64,000 nt of DNA from an uncultured Prevotellaceae bacterium (GTDB lineage Bacteria; Bacteroidota; Bacteroidia; Bacteroidales; Bacteroidaceae), in contig CACWSX010000017.1 in NCBI GenBank assembly GCA_902763615.1, positions 1 through 64,000 on the forward strand, in the 5' to 3' direction. The translations under genes were made by a program, and so were the position numbers. The notes under the pieces were generated by a model that worked only from the letters and a program-made list of their open reading frames with translations, searched no databases and was not told the DNA's origin. Shown here piece by piece: positions 1 to 7,474 of the stretch; position 1 is the first letter of the stretch; each line of letters begins with the position of its first letter.

Positions 1-48
1 CCAGCAGGGGAGCAGTTGGCCGAAGGGTTGAATTATGTACAATTTTAA
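1..48 (+). CDS. 3' end of an upstream protein gene (partial)
   Basis: The first frame is open from the window edge to a TAA at 46-48 and would encode the last 15 residues of a protein ending in NYVQF. The fragment is too short to assign a family. The peptide gene at 87 follows after only 38 bp, so the two may be co-transcribed. Whether this frame is really coding cannot be decided from 15 codons. Confidence 0.4.
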   Translation, partial: PAGEQLAEGLNYVQF

Positions 49-86
49 ATAACTTCTTTTATTAACATTTTAAATTTTAAAAAATT

Positions 87-236
87 ATGGACAAGAAAGA
101 TTTGAAATTCTATGAGACTCCTGCTGCTGAGGTGGTGGAGTTCGATGTTGAGGCTCAGTTGTTGGCTGGTAGTCCTACCGGAGGCGGTAGTGAGGACATT
201 CCCGCTGAGAATATTGATCCGGGCTTCTTCGACTAA
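87..236 (+). CDS. 49-residue acidic small protein before a surface lipoprotein
   Basis: ATG at 87 opens a 49-codon frame ending at TAA 234-236. The product starts MDKKDLKFYETPAAEVVEF, continues with acidic residues and LLAGS, then has a Gly/Ser-rich stretch (PTGGGSED) and ends PGFFD. It has no signal peptide or membrane segment. Similar short proteins with a YE-P-EV-E pattern followed by LLxGS are, from memory, common in Bacteroides and Prevotella next to genes for large secreted proteins; their function is unknown to me. The layout (basic start, amphipathic middle, short side-chain tail) is loosely like a peptide precursor, but no maturation enzyme or exporter is nearby. The large lipoprotein gene starts 48 bp downstream, so the two are probably one transcript. 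Confidence 0.6.
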   Translation: MDKKDLKFYETPAAEVVEFDVEAQLLAGSPTGGGSEDIPAENIDPGFFD

Positions 237-284
237 TTCTTATGAAAAGAAACAATTATTTTATTAACAAAAATTTATTGTCTT

Positions 285-3065
285 ATGAAACTTAACAAAA
301 TTTTTATGGCACTTGCTGCAACAGCTATTGTTGGCTGTACCAGCGATGATCTGAACGATTTCAGCGCAAAGCAGGCTCCTGAGGATTCCCGCATGATTGA
401 GCTGAGTCCTAACTTTGTGCTTGCCGGTGTTGGCGAAGAGGGCGCTATGACCCGTACACACTGGGAGCAGGATCCCGAGACTAAGGCATTAGTCAACAAG
501 TTCCTTCCCACCTATACTACTGCACCGGATGGTACTAAGATGTTGGACGAACTCGTTGAGGGTGAGAATTATGAGAATGTCGGTCTTTGCTGGCTGGGAG
601 AGACTACCGGAGCAGAGGTCTACACTAACTATCAGTTCTCCCACTTCGGCTGGCTGAAAAAAGGAGAAACAGAGGCTGAGGTAGACAACTGTGATCCATT
701 TAACTTGTATAATGGTGTTGCGTATAACGAAATCAAGCCGACTAGTGGTACTGCAGGTAAAGAGGCTAACCCAGCAACCGACGGTTTTACTCTTCCCTCT
801 GCTCCAATTGATAAGACTTCGTGGGAACTGAACTACAATTCAGGTGTCTACAAGACTGATAACAAGACTATCTTCGGTGGCAAGTATATCGTTTACTACC
901 CATACGATCCGAAGTTCCAGGAGAAAGGCACTATCCCTGCAAAAGCTGTAACTTCGTTTGATTGGAATATTTCTACTCTTCCTACTAAACCTTATGAAGC
1001 ACCGGAGCTTGGTAAGGCTACATTCCGTTATTCTGCCCCTGTTGACATTGAGGGTGGAATGAATGCAGCCAACTTTGGCCTGTTTAACCTCTCTACACTT
1101 GTTCGCTTGAACGTATTTACTGCTACTGCTGCAGATGCATACAATGATAGCGAAATTGACAAGGTTATTCTCTATAGCGAATCAGAGAAGCTTTACAAGC
1201 AGGCTAACCTTGGCGCAGACAAGATTGCTGCAGGCAAGAAGGGACAAGAGCTCTATACTGGTGAACCAGAGGGTACTAAGACTATCACCGTCAACTTCAC
1301 GGGTCTTACCTTACCTAAATTGAATGTGAAAGCTTCTACTAAGGTAAGTGCATATATCACCGTTCTCCCGACAACTGTTGACGACCTTGTAGCTCTTGTA
1401 CACGCAACTAAGTCTGGTGAAAGTTTTTGGTATCGCGTAAAATTGCCTGCTACTGAATTCGAGGCTGGTAATGGTCAGGTTATAAATATCACCGTTAAGG
1501 AAGCCGACATCACGTCTGACTATGTTGTTGTTGACCAGACATCTCTCCAGGCAGCACTTGTAGCTGCTAATGCAGCCGCAAGCGAAAGCAATCCTCAGAA
1601 GATTACTGTAATCGGCGATGTCAAACTTGGCAGCAACTTCAGCATTGATAAAACAACTTATCCTAAAGGCAAATATATCACTATTGATGGTGGTGCCATC
1701 ATCGTTCCTCAGGGCGTGACTCTCACTATTGAGGCTCTTAAGGAAATGAAGTCAGATATCCGCGTTCTGGGTAAGGATTGCTGCACCCCAGGAGTAGACG
1801 GCGGTCGTCTTGTCGTTAATAGCACAAGCACAGATCCTAAAGACGTTATAACGCTTAATAACGTTACATTGGAGAAGACTGAAGCAAAAGTTTTAAATGA
1901 AACTGATTTTACAAAGTATAACCCAATGGTAACTTACCAGGGTACTACAGGTGCTGCTAACATTGTAATTGCTGATGACAAGAAGGTCAATGTTATTGGT
2001 GGTACTGTAAAGGTAGATTGGGCTGTAGAGCATAAGGGTGACATCGAGATTGCTAAAGACGGAAAGGTCAATGTCAGTGCCACAGGTAATCTCAGCTTCC
2101 TGGGTAGCACCGTTGATAACTACGGTACAATCGAGGTAGCGAAGAAAGGTCAGTTCTACATGAAGAACGCAAACGGCACCTCTGTCTGGACTGATGGTCA
2201 GACCATGACCAACTATGAAACTGGTAAGTTCATCCACAATGTGGACGCTGTTGTCGGTACTGCCGTTCAGTTCATGAACCAGAATGGTGAATACCGTTGC
2301 CGTGTTGACAAGCAGAAAGCGCTTGACGATGCATACACACAGTGGACTGCATGTAACGTCATCGAAATGGTTGATGCTGGTGCTGCTACCTATGACCTTG
2401 CTAAAGCATGCCAGCATAAGCATAAGGGTGTGGACAAGTATATTGATATTGAAGTTAATAATCCTTCTAATGCCACCACATTCAATGATCCGAATACTCC
2501 TAATAGTGATGGTAAGAATATTAATATTGGCAACCTTACAGTTGTGAAAGGTTCTAAGCCGCTTACAATCAATTATCCGAAAATTGGTACTAGCCAGCGT
2601 CAATTGACTGTAAATGGTAATATGACTGCTTCAGAAAATACAACTCTTACGGCATCAGATAAGATTACTGTCACTGGCAATCTTGCTATTGACAACAAAG
2701 CAACACTGACATATGTCGGAGGAAAGAAGATTGTAAATGGACTTAAGGTTAATGGCGACATCACAGTCACAGACGCTACGTTTGATGCTTCTGCAAATGA
2801 TGCTATTAAGATCGAGTGTACGAACTTCTCTCTCATCAAGAAGGATGCTGCTGGTACTGGAGCTTCTGCTGAATTCGGTAACCGTGAATCGGGTAATACC
2901 GACAAGAGCATGATTGTAAATGGAACAATCAGCAACGGTAAGGGCTGTACATTCACTATTGATCCTGCTAGTGGTGCTAACCTGCTTGCTTGGATTACTT
3001 GTTACAAGGTTGAAGGTGAAGGTACCTTTGCAGGTACTCCTACAGTTATTCAGCCTGCTGAGTAA
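285..3065 (+). CDS. Large surface lipoprotein, fimbrillin-like N-part and beta-helix-like C-part
   Basis: The 926-residue product begins with a lipoprotein signal; the lipobox IVGC puts the lipidated cysteine at residue 18, followed by acidic residues typical of Bacteroidetes surface lipoproteins. Residues about 20-410 are beta-rich and have the style of fimbrillin-like domains (a stretch with NAANFGLFNLSTLVRLNV and later short strands ending INITVK). From about 420 to the end there are many short repeated turns rich in V, I, T, N and G (GDVKLGSNFSI, GGAIIVPQGVTLTIE, VNGDITVTD), as in parallel beta-helix proteins. No enzyme motif is visible. It follows the small peptide gene at 87 and ends before a strong hairpin terminator. 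Both domain calls are inferences from composition; an unknown surface structural protein is the safe description. Confidence 0.75.
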   Translation: MKLNKIFMALAATAIVGCTSDDLNDFSAKQAPEDSRMIELSPNFVLAGVGEEGAMTRTHWEQDPETKALVNKFLPTYTTAPDGTKMLDELVEGENYENVGLCWLGETTGAEVYTNYQFSHFGWLKKGETEAEVDNCDPFNLYNGVAYNEIKPTSGTAGKEANPATDGFTLPSAPIDKTSWELNYNSGVYKTDNKTIFGGKYIVYYPYDPKFQEKGTIPAKAVTSFDWNISTLPTKPYEAPELGKATFRYSAPVDIEGGMNAANFGLFNLSTLVRLNVFTATAADAYNDSEIDKVILYSESEKLYKQANLGADKIAAGKKGQELYTGEPEGTKTITVNFTGLTLPKLNVKASTKVSAYITVLPTTVDDLVALVHATKSGESFWYRVKLPATEFEAGNGQVINITVKEADITSDYVVVDQTSLQAALVAANAAASESNPQKITVIGDVKLGSNFSIDKTTYPKGKYITIDGGAIIVPQGVTLTIEALKEMKSDIRVLGKDCCTPGVDGGRLVVNSTSTDPKDVITLNNVTLEKTEAKVLNETDFTKYNPMVTYQGTTGAANIVIADDKKVNVIGGTVKVDWAVEHKGDIEIAKDGKVNVSATGNLSFLGSTVDNYGTIEVAKKGQFYMKNANGTSVWTDGQTMTNYETGKFIHNVDAVVGTAVQFMNQNGEYRCRVDKQKALDDAYTQWTACNVIEMVDAGAATYDLAKACQHKHKGVDKYIDIEVNNPSNATTFNDPNTPNSDGKNINIGNLTVVKGSKPLTINYPKIGTSQRQLTVNGNMTASENTTLTASDKITVTGNLAIDNKATLTYVGGKKIVNGLKVNGDITVTDATFDASANDAIKIECTNFSLIKKDAAGTGASAEFGNRESGNTDKSMIVNGTISNGKGCTFTIDPASGANLLAWITCYKVEGEGTFAGTPTVIQPAE

Positions 3066-3087
3066 TTCTTCGGAATTAGATCATTTA

Positions 3088-3125
3088 ATCGAGAAGGTGC
3101 GTACCTGCACCTTCTCGATATTTTC
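3088..3125 (+). terminator. Rho-independent terminator after the 926-residue lipoprotein
   Basis: A perfect 13-bp stem (ATCGAGAAGGTGC at 3088-3100 with its complement at 3107-3119), a 6-nt loop, then ATTTTCC. It lies 22 bp after the lipoprotein stop codon. Confidence 0.85.
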
Positions 3126-3150
3126 CACAGATTCAAGATTTGAATAATTC

Positions 3151-3543
3151 ATGAGTCATACCAGATGCCTTCTTCCCGTCATGTGTGGCATTCATCTCGG
3201 CCTTCTCTTCTCTTGCGCGGCCAAGAGTCCGTCGGAGCCGTCGATAGTCTTCAATGACACGATCTGCCACCTCGCGCTGAACAAGGACACCCCCCGTGAC
3301 TCCTTCGACTTTGTCTATAAGAATGCTGGCGACAAGAAGCTCGTGATCTACACCGTCGACCCTTCCTGCGACTGCCTTACCGCAAAATTCGAGCAGACGT
3401 TGCTTGCCAAGGGCGATTCGTCATACATCCGCATTTATTTTGACGCAACCAACGAGCAAGGAGAATTCTGGCGCACCCTCGATGTCTATACAAACGCGAG
3501 AAAAGAACCCTACACGCTTGAAATCGAAGGGACGATAGAATAA
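3151..3543 (+). CDS. DUF1573 domain lipoprotein
   Basis: The 130-residue product has a signal peptide with lipobox LFSC (Cys22). The rest fits the DUF1573 family: a short immunoglobulin-like domain with FDFVYKNAGDKKLVI, then a VDPSCDC motif and a final strand block ending LEIEGTIE. DUF1573 proteins are common small surface or periplasmic proteins in Bacteroidetes; the two cysteines in the SCDC block are the usual signature, but no biochemical role is established to my knowledge. It sits alone between a terminator and the structured repeat region, whose first copy begins 2 nt after this gene's stop codon. Confidence 0.8.
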   Translation: MSHTRCLLPVMCGIHLGLLFSCAAKSPSEPSIVFNDTICHLALNKDTPRDSFDFVYKNAGDKKLVIYTVDPSCDCLTAKFEQTLLAKGDSSYIRIYFDATNEQGEFWRTLDVYTNARKEPYTLEIEGTIE

Positions 3544-3544
3544 A

Positions 3545-3744
3545 CACGCAAGCCGCCCAGCCGGTGGGCAATGATGAGAGGTTCGAATCCTCGCTTTGCG
3601 ACTATTACTTAATTTAAAAGTAATAAATATGTTAATTTAGGGCTTCTCGCTCGTGAGAGTCGGATTGCTCACACATAAAATTTAATTTGGATTATAAAAT
3701 TAAAATCTAATCTGTCGCCAACTCGTGAGGGCCCGCGACAGTTT
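3545..3744 (+). ncRNA. Structured RNA-like repeat, copy A (~197 nt)
   Basis: This segment is repeated at 3840-4036 with about 15 differences in 197 positions, counted by eye. The order is: a CGCAA/TTGCG closing stem; inside it a GCCC/GGGC hairpin and a GAGG-TTCGAAT-CCTC hairpin whose loop has the tRNA T-loop consensus; an AT-rich part with TTTAATTT/AAATTAAA pairing; a TCTC/GAGA hairpin; and a final CTGTCG/CGACAG hairpin followed by T residues. The first part resembles a tRNA acceptor plus T-arm lacking one arm, but is too short for a tRNA. Transcription direction is inferred from the T-run after the last hairpin. No known RNA family is recognised. Confidence 0.5.
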
Positions 3745-3758
3745 AAAAAGAAAACATT

Positions 3759-3833
3759 ATCAGGAAAGGGCTTCGTTCTTAGTAATGTTGGGCGAGTAGC
3801 CTTAAGCCTGGGGAGCGTAAAGCCCTCCCTGAT
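3759..3833. other. Long hairpin between the two RNA-like repeats
   Basis: ATCAGGAAAGGGCTT at 3759-3773 pairs with AAGCCCTCCCTGAT at 3820-3833: six pairs, a small internal loop, then six more pairs. Inside are smaller pairings (GGC-GAGTA-GCC). It is not repeated elsewhere in the window. It may be part of one longer structured transcript with the flanking copies. Confidence 0.45.
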
Positions 3834-3839
3834 TTCGTT

Positions 3840-4042
3840 CACGCAAGCCGCCCGGACGGTGGGCAATGATGAGAGGTTCGAGTCCTCGCTTTGCAACCAT
3901 TACTTAATTTAAAAGTTTTAAATATGTTAATTAAGGGCGTCTCGCTCGTGAGAGTCGGATCGCTCGCACATAAAATTTAATTTGGATTATAAAATTAAAA
4001 TCAAACCTGTCGCCAACCCGTGAGGGCCCACGACAGTTTTTA
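3840..4042 (+). ncRNA. Structured RNA-like repeat, copy B (~197 nt)
   Basis: Second copy of the element, 295 bp after the first. The T-loop-like hairpin, the TCTC/GAGA hairpin and the terminal CTGTCG/CGACAG stem are kept, and most differences fall in loops or AT-rich linkers. In this copy the AT-rich part can also pair CTTAATT with AATTAAG, and the end runs into TTTTTATTTT, making it a good terminator on the plus strand. Its T-arm-like part is followed by GCAACCA, like a tRNA end, whereas copy A has GCGACTA. Confidence 0.5.
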
Positions 4043-4123
4043 TTTTATCGACCAAAACCAACAATTATCAGCCAATTAACAATTATTAGCATAAAATATG
4101 CCTGTTATTCCACATATTTTATC

Positions 4124-4131
4124 TACCTTTG
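4124..4131 (+). promoter_or_regulatory. Bacteroidetes -7 promoter box before the LruC lipoprotein gene
   Basis: TACCTTTG matches TAnnTTTG. It lies 75 bp before the ATG at 4207 and overlaps the first possible in-frame ATG at 4129, which supports 4207 as the real start. A clear -33 TTTG is not seen. Confidence 0.6.
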
Positions 4132-4206
4132 CATCGCAGTTCCCAAAAAGGGATGAAGATACGACAAATTATTGTAACATCTATAACTTTTAAACTTTTT
4201 AAATTT

Positions 4207-5883
4207 ATGAAGAAGTATTTGATGACAGGAATCGCTGCACTTTCTATGTGCTTTGGATTCACAAGTTGTTCTCATGACTTTGACAACCTGAGTCAGGAAG
4301 AGATTGACCAGATGAAGGCTAACGAAATCGTTGAGAACTACAAAAAAGCATTTGTTGCTCAATTTGGCCAGCCTGCAGCAGATCAGGACTGGGGTTTTGG
4401 AACAACAACTCGCAGTTTAACGCGTTCAGAGAATGCCAATGCAAATGAATGGGCAGACCCCAACAAGGCTTATGGTGGCTTGTTGGTTCCACCTCCCTTG
4501 ACTAAGGAGCAGAAAGATGTAGTGACAAAGTATTTCCAGATTACGAGAAATTTAGGTTATGAGGATCCCCATTGGACAAACTATTTTATGCAGCAGGTAT
4601 ATAAGGGACACACATCTCCAAGAGATGGCTACTCTCCTGAAGCTTACTTGGCAGCAAATGGTAGCACCTACCTCTATGCCTCTGATCATATGGATCACCT
4701 TGCTGCCATTGATGGATCTTTCGTTGATCACATTAACAATTTCAACCATGGTGATTGCAGTACGAATGGTACAGTATTGGATAATGGTGGCAATGCCAAT
4801 GACGGCCCGTTCCACAGCGATAAGATTATGTACATGAAAGAATCAACTACAAAGTCTTTCGGATACTATAACAGCAACGGCTCTGTACGCCGCACTGAGT
4901 ACACAGGACTGGTTAGTTATAAGACAATTATGAAGGCTCTTGGTTCTGAGGCTGATTGTCTGGATGATGGCTGGAACCGTTCGTTCATGGGCTTCGACTT
5001 CGAGCAGATGGTAGGTCCTGAAATTTATGCAAAAGGAGTTAGCCGTCCAGATGAGAATGGTAATTGGCAATGGTATGCCGATGAATATGTCATGTTTGAG
5101 TGGAAAGGCCAGAAATATAACATGCTCGTCGCTGAACAGAACATGTATTGTGGCACACCGTTAGATATTTCTGATGCTCAAGTGCAAGAAGATGGTTTCA
5201 TTGACAACCTGCTGGCACAAGGCTATCTGCCTGTAACTGGTGGTGCTAATAAGAAGTGGGTGAAGGTCGGTGGTTGCGCAGACGGCTACTATAGCGACTG
5301 GATCGTATGTTTGACCGAAGCCAAAACGTCTCAGACTCCTCCCCCACCATCTGATGACGTTTATTCTATCCGCGTGATTGCTGAAGACCTTACTTACGGT
5401 CAGGATCTTGACACAGACTTCGACTTCAATGATGTTGTATTTGATGTTTGCTTGAAAGCAAATGAAACTAAGATCAGACTGAAGGCTGCTGGTGGTACAC
5501 TGCCTCTGATTATTGGCGTTGAAAATCCTGACAACAATCAGAATTATCTTTCAAACGAGGTACACAACCTCTTCGGCGTTGCTGTAAATGTCATGGTGAA
5601 CACTAATGCTCAGCTGAAAGGATTAAATTCTGCAAGCAAGGAAGATAAATTCCTTACTCTCAATACGGCCTATAGTAACGCTAAAGATATACCCGTTTAT
5701 GTAAAGAAGAACGGTACCTGGGTTGAGTTGACAGCTGTACAAGGCGAACCTGCTTCAAAGATTGGTGTAGATATCAATTTCCAGTGGGTTAATGAGCGTC
5801 AAAGCATGAAAGGCAATTATCCTCTCTTCGTGGATTGGGTTCAGGCTGATGCTACATTTAGAAGCCAGATCAAGTGGTGGTAA
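4207..5883 (+). CDS. LruC/DUF4842-type lipoprotein
   Basis: From the ATG at 4207 the product has 558 residues, with signal peptide and lipobox FTSC (Cys21). The start at 4207 is preferred over an upstream in-frame ATG at 4129 because the promoter box lies at 4124 and the signal peptide begins here. The N-terminal third is acidic and contains an AFVAQFGQPAADQDWGFG stretch common at the start of this type of protein. Near residue 415 the motif DTDFDFNDVVFDV appears, the calcium-binding-like D-x-D-x-N-D loop of the LruC/DUF4842 domain, followed by IRLKAAGGTLPL. These are surface lipoproteins of unknown function. The gene stands alone between its promoter and a terminator at 5923. Confidence 0.8.
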   Translation: MKKYLMTGIAALSMCFGFTSCSHDFDNLSQEEIDQMKANEIVENYKKAFVAQFGQPAADQDWGFGTTTRSLTRSENANANEWADPNKAYGGLLVPPPLTKEQKDVVTKYFQITRNLGYEDPHWTNYFMQQVYKGHTSPRDGYSPEAYLAANGSTYLYASDHMDHLAAIDGSFVDHINNFNHGDCSTNGTVLDNGGNANDGPFHSDKIMYMKESTTKSFGYYNSNGSVRRTEYTGLVSYKTIMKALGSEADCLDDGWNRSFMGFDFEQMVGPEIYAKGVSRPDENGNWQWYADEYVMFEWKGQKYNMLVAEQNMYCGTPLDISDAQVQEDGFIDNLLAQGYLPVTGGANKKWVKVGGCADGYYSDWIVCLTEAKTSQTPPPPSDDVYSIRVIAEDLTYGQDLDTDFDFNDVVFDVCLKANETKIRLKAAGGTLPLIIGVENPDNNQNYLSNEVHNLFGVAVNVMVNTNAQLKGLNSASKEDKFLTLNTAYSNAKDIPVYVKKNGTWVELTAVQGEPASKIGVDINFQWVNERQSMKGNYPLFVDWVQADATFRSQIKWW

Positions 5884-5922
5884 TAGAATCATCAGATACT
5901 TAGATAATAACTTAGTTGAAGG

Positions 5923-5948
5923 GCGCCTGCGCGAGCAGGCGCTCTTTG
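5923..5948 (+). terminator. Terminator after the LruC lipoprotein gene
   Basis: Perfect 8-bp GC-rich stem GCGCCTGC / GCAGGCGC with a GCGA tetraloop, followed by TCTTTGT. Confidence 0.85.
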
Positions 5949-6007
5949 TGTTTGCGGATTATGTGGCTATCGTGCGATTTAATGCGTAATAAGTAGCACT
6001 TATTGGA

Positions 6008-6070
6008 AAATACTCTTGGAGTATTGCAGAATACTTATGGAGTATTGTAGAATACTCTCGTAGTATTTGG
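6008..6070. repeat. Three tandem palindromic units of ~21 bp
   Basis: Three consecutive imperfect units of the form AATACTC-(4-5)-GAGTATT, each itself an inverted repeat. They lie in a 286-bp gap between a terminator and the next promoter. No protein is encoded. This is one of several short palindromic families in the window. Confidence 0.7.
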
Positions 6071-6095
6071 GGCATACCAAATATACCCCCATTTT

Positions 6096-6157
6096 TTAGA
6101 AGGCCTTCCAACACTTTATCCTTGGCTTTCCAACAATTGCCAGGAAGCCTTCCCGCA
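6096..6157. repeat. Interspersed palindromic repeat (AAGGCCTT family)
   Basis: Contains AAGGCCTTCCAACACTTT at 6100-6117, whose reverse complement occurs exactly at 28945-28962 upstream of the fructan SusC gene. Further GGAAGCCTTCC-like palindromes follow. Probably a dispersed intergenic repeat. Confidence 0.6.
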
Positions 6158-6196
6158 AAAATTGCGTAGGCACGTACACTTTCGCATCGGTTCTTA

Positions 6197-6227
6197 TTGT
6201 GTAATTCGAAAAAAATGTGTACCTTTG
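6197..6227 (+). promoter_or_regulatory. Promoter of the SpmAB-like gene
   Basis: TTGT at 6197-6200, 19 bp, then TACCTTTG at 6220-6227. The ATG at 6236 begins 8 nt after the last G, so the 5' leader would be only a few nucleotides. An in-frame ATG at 6197 lies within the promoter and is therefore not the start. Confidence 0.75.
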
Positions 6228-6235
6228 CCCCTGAT

Positions 6236-7468
6236 ATGGTATTGAATTGGATTTGGATCGCATTTTTCATCATCGCCTTTGTGATTGCGCTGGTGAAACT
6301 GGTGTTTTTCGGAGACTTCGAGGTGTTCCCTGCAATGATGGACTCGACGTTCTCCTCGTCGAAAACGGCCTTTGAGATTTCCTTAGGTCTGACAGGTGTG
6401 CTCGCCCTCTGGCTTGGCATCATGAAGATTGGCGAGAAGGGCGGTGTGGTGAATATTCTGGCCAAGATACTGAGTCCGCTGTTCACAAAACTGTTTCCTG
6501 ATATCCCCAAAGGTCACCCCGTCACGGGCTCCATCTTTATGAACATCGCAGCCAATATGCTGGGCCTCGACAACGCAGCTACGCCCCTTGGCCTGAAAGC
6601 GATGGAGCAGATGCAGGAGCTGAACCCCAAGAAAGATACGGCCACGAACCCGATGATCATGTTCCTGGTGCTGAATACGAGCGGTCTGACGCTGATACCT
6701 ATTTCTATTATGGTGTATCGCGCTCAGATGGGAGCTGCCCAGCCTACGGATATCTTCATACCCATCCTGCTGGCCACATTCTTCTCGACTTTGGCTGGTG
6801 TCATCATCACGAGCCTCTATCAGAAGATCAACCTGCTGAACCGTACCATCCTGCTCACTCTGGGTGGTGCAGCCCTCGTGGTGGCAGCCATCATCTGGGG
6901 CTTCGGACAGTTGGACTCCGTGCTGATGAACAAGGTGAGCACTTCGACAGCCAATATCCTGCTGATGACAATCATCATTGCCTTTATCCTGGCTGGCATC
7001 AGAAAGAAGGTAAATGTATATGATGCCTTCATCGAGGGCGCAAAAGACGGTTTTACAACAGCCGTCCGCATCATTCCCTATCTGGTGGCAATCCTCGTTG
7101 GAATCGGTGTTTTTCGTGCCTCTGGAGCGATGGATATGCTCATCGATGGTATCCAATACACAGTTGAAGCCTGCGGTGGCAACAGCGATTTCGTAGGCGC
7201 CCTGCCCACAGCCCTCATGAAACCGCTGAGCGGAAGTGGTGCACGAGGCATGATGGTGGATGCAATGACCACCTATGGCGCTGATTCGTTTATCGGACGC
7301 CTGAGCTGTATCTTCCAAGGATCCACGGATACCACCTTCTATATCCTCGCCGTTTACTTTGGCAGCGTAGGTATCGTGAAGACGCGTCATGCTGTGACCT
7401 GCGGACTTTTGGCAGATCTGGCAGGCATCATCGCAGCCATCGCAATCGCATATATGTTCTTTGGATAA
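6236..7468 (+). CDS. Fused SpmA/SpmB-like nucleoside-recognition (Gate) membrane protein
   Basis: The 410-residue product is a polytopic inner-membrane protein. The first half matches SpmA-type proteins (MNIAANMLGLDNAATPLGLK, then MIMFLVLNTSGLTLIPISI) and the second half SpmB-type (IIPYLVAILVGIGVFRASGAM, PLSGSGARGMMVDAM and FIGRLSCIFQGSTDTTFYI). SpmA and SpmB are separate spore-maturation proteins in Bacillus; the fused form is usual in Bacteroidetes, which do not sporulate, and its transported substrate is unknown. Proteins with this Gate domain are thought to move small molecules or ions. The start is fixed by the promoter at 6220. The flippase gene follows 6 bp downstream, so the two form an operon. 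Confidence 0.85.
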   Translation: MVLNWIWIAFFIIAFVIALVKLVFFGDFEVFPAMMDSTFSSSKTAFEISLGLTGVLALWLGIMKIGEKGGVVNILAKILSPLFTKLFPDIPKGHPVTGSIFMNIAANMLGLDNAATPLGLKAMEQMQELNPKKDTATNPMIMFLVLNTSGLTLIPISIMVYRAQMGAAQPTDIFIPILLATFFSTLAGVIITSLYQKINLLNRTILLTLGGAALVVAAIIWGFGQLDSVLMNKVSTSTANILLMTIIIAFILAGIRKKVNVYDAFIEGAKDGFTTAVRIIPYLVAILVGIGVFRASGAMDMLIDGIQYTVEACGGNSDFVGALPTALMKPLSGSGARGMMVDAMTTYGADSFIGRLSCIFQGSTDTTFYILAVYFGSVGIVKTRHAVTCGLLADLAGIIAAIAIAYMFFG

Positions 7469-7474
7469 ACAGAT

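Noticed and set aside
1893..2603. Minus-strand frame of 236 codons inside the 926-residue lipoprotein gene
   Set aside because: It lies wholly within a clear gene on the other strand and has no signal, motif or promoter.
3545..3600. tRNA gene
   Set aside because: The T-arm and an acceptor-like stem are present, but only one other hairpin fits in the ~54 nt between; there is no anticodon arm of normal form.
3741..3838. Known riboswitch between the RNA-like repeats
   Set aside because: I looked for cobalamin, TPP, SAM and preQ1 signature words and found none, and no biosynthetic or transport gene follows.
3669..3896. 75-codon minus-strand frame in the structured RNA region
   Set aside because: It crosses both the hairpin and a repeat copy; indels and substitutions between the copies do not follow codon structure.
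6383..7390. Minus-strand frame of 335 codons opposite the SpmAB-like gene
   Set aside because: Histidine- and aspartate-rich composition typical of an antisense shadow of a membrane protein.
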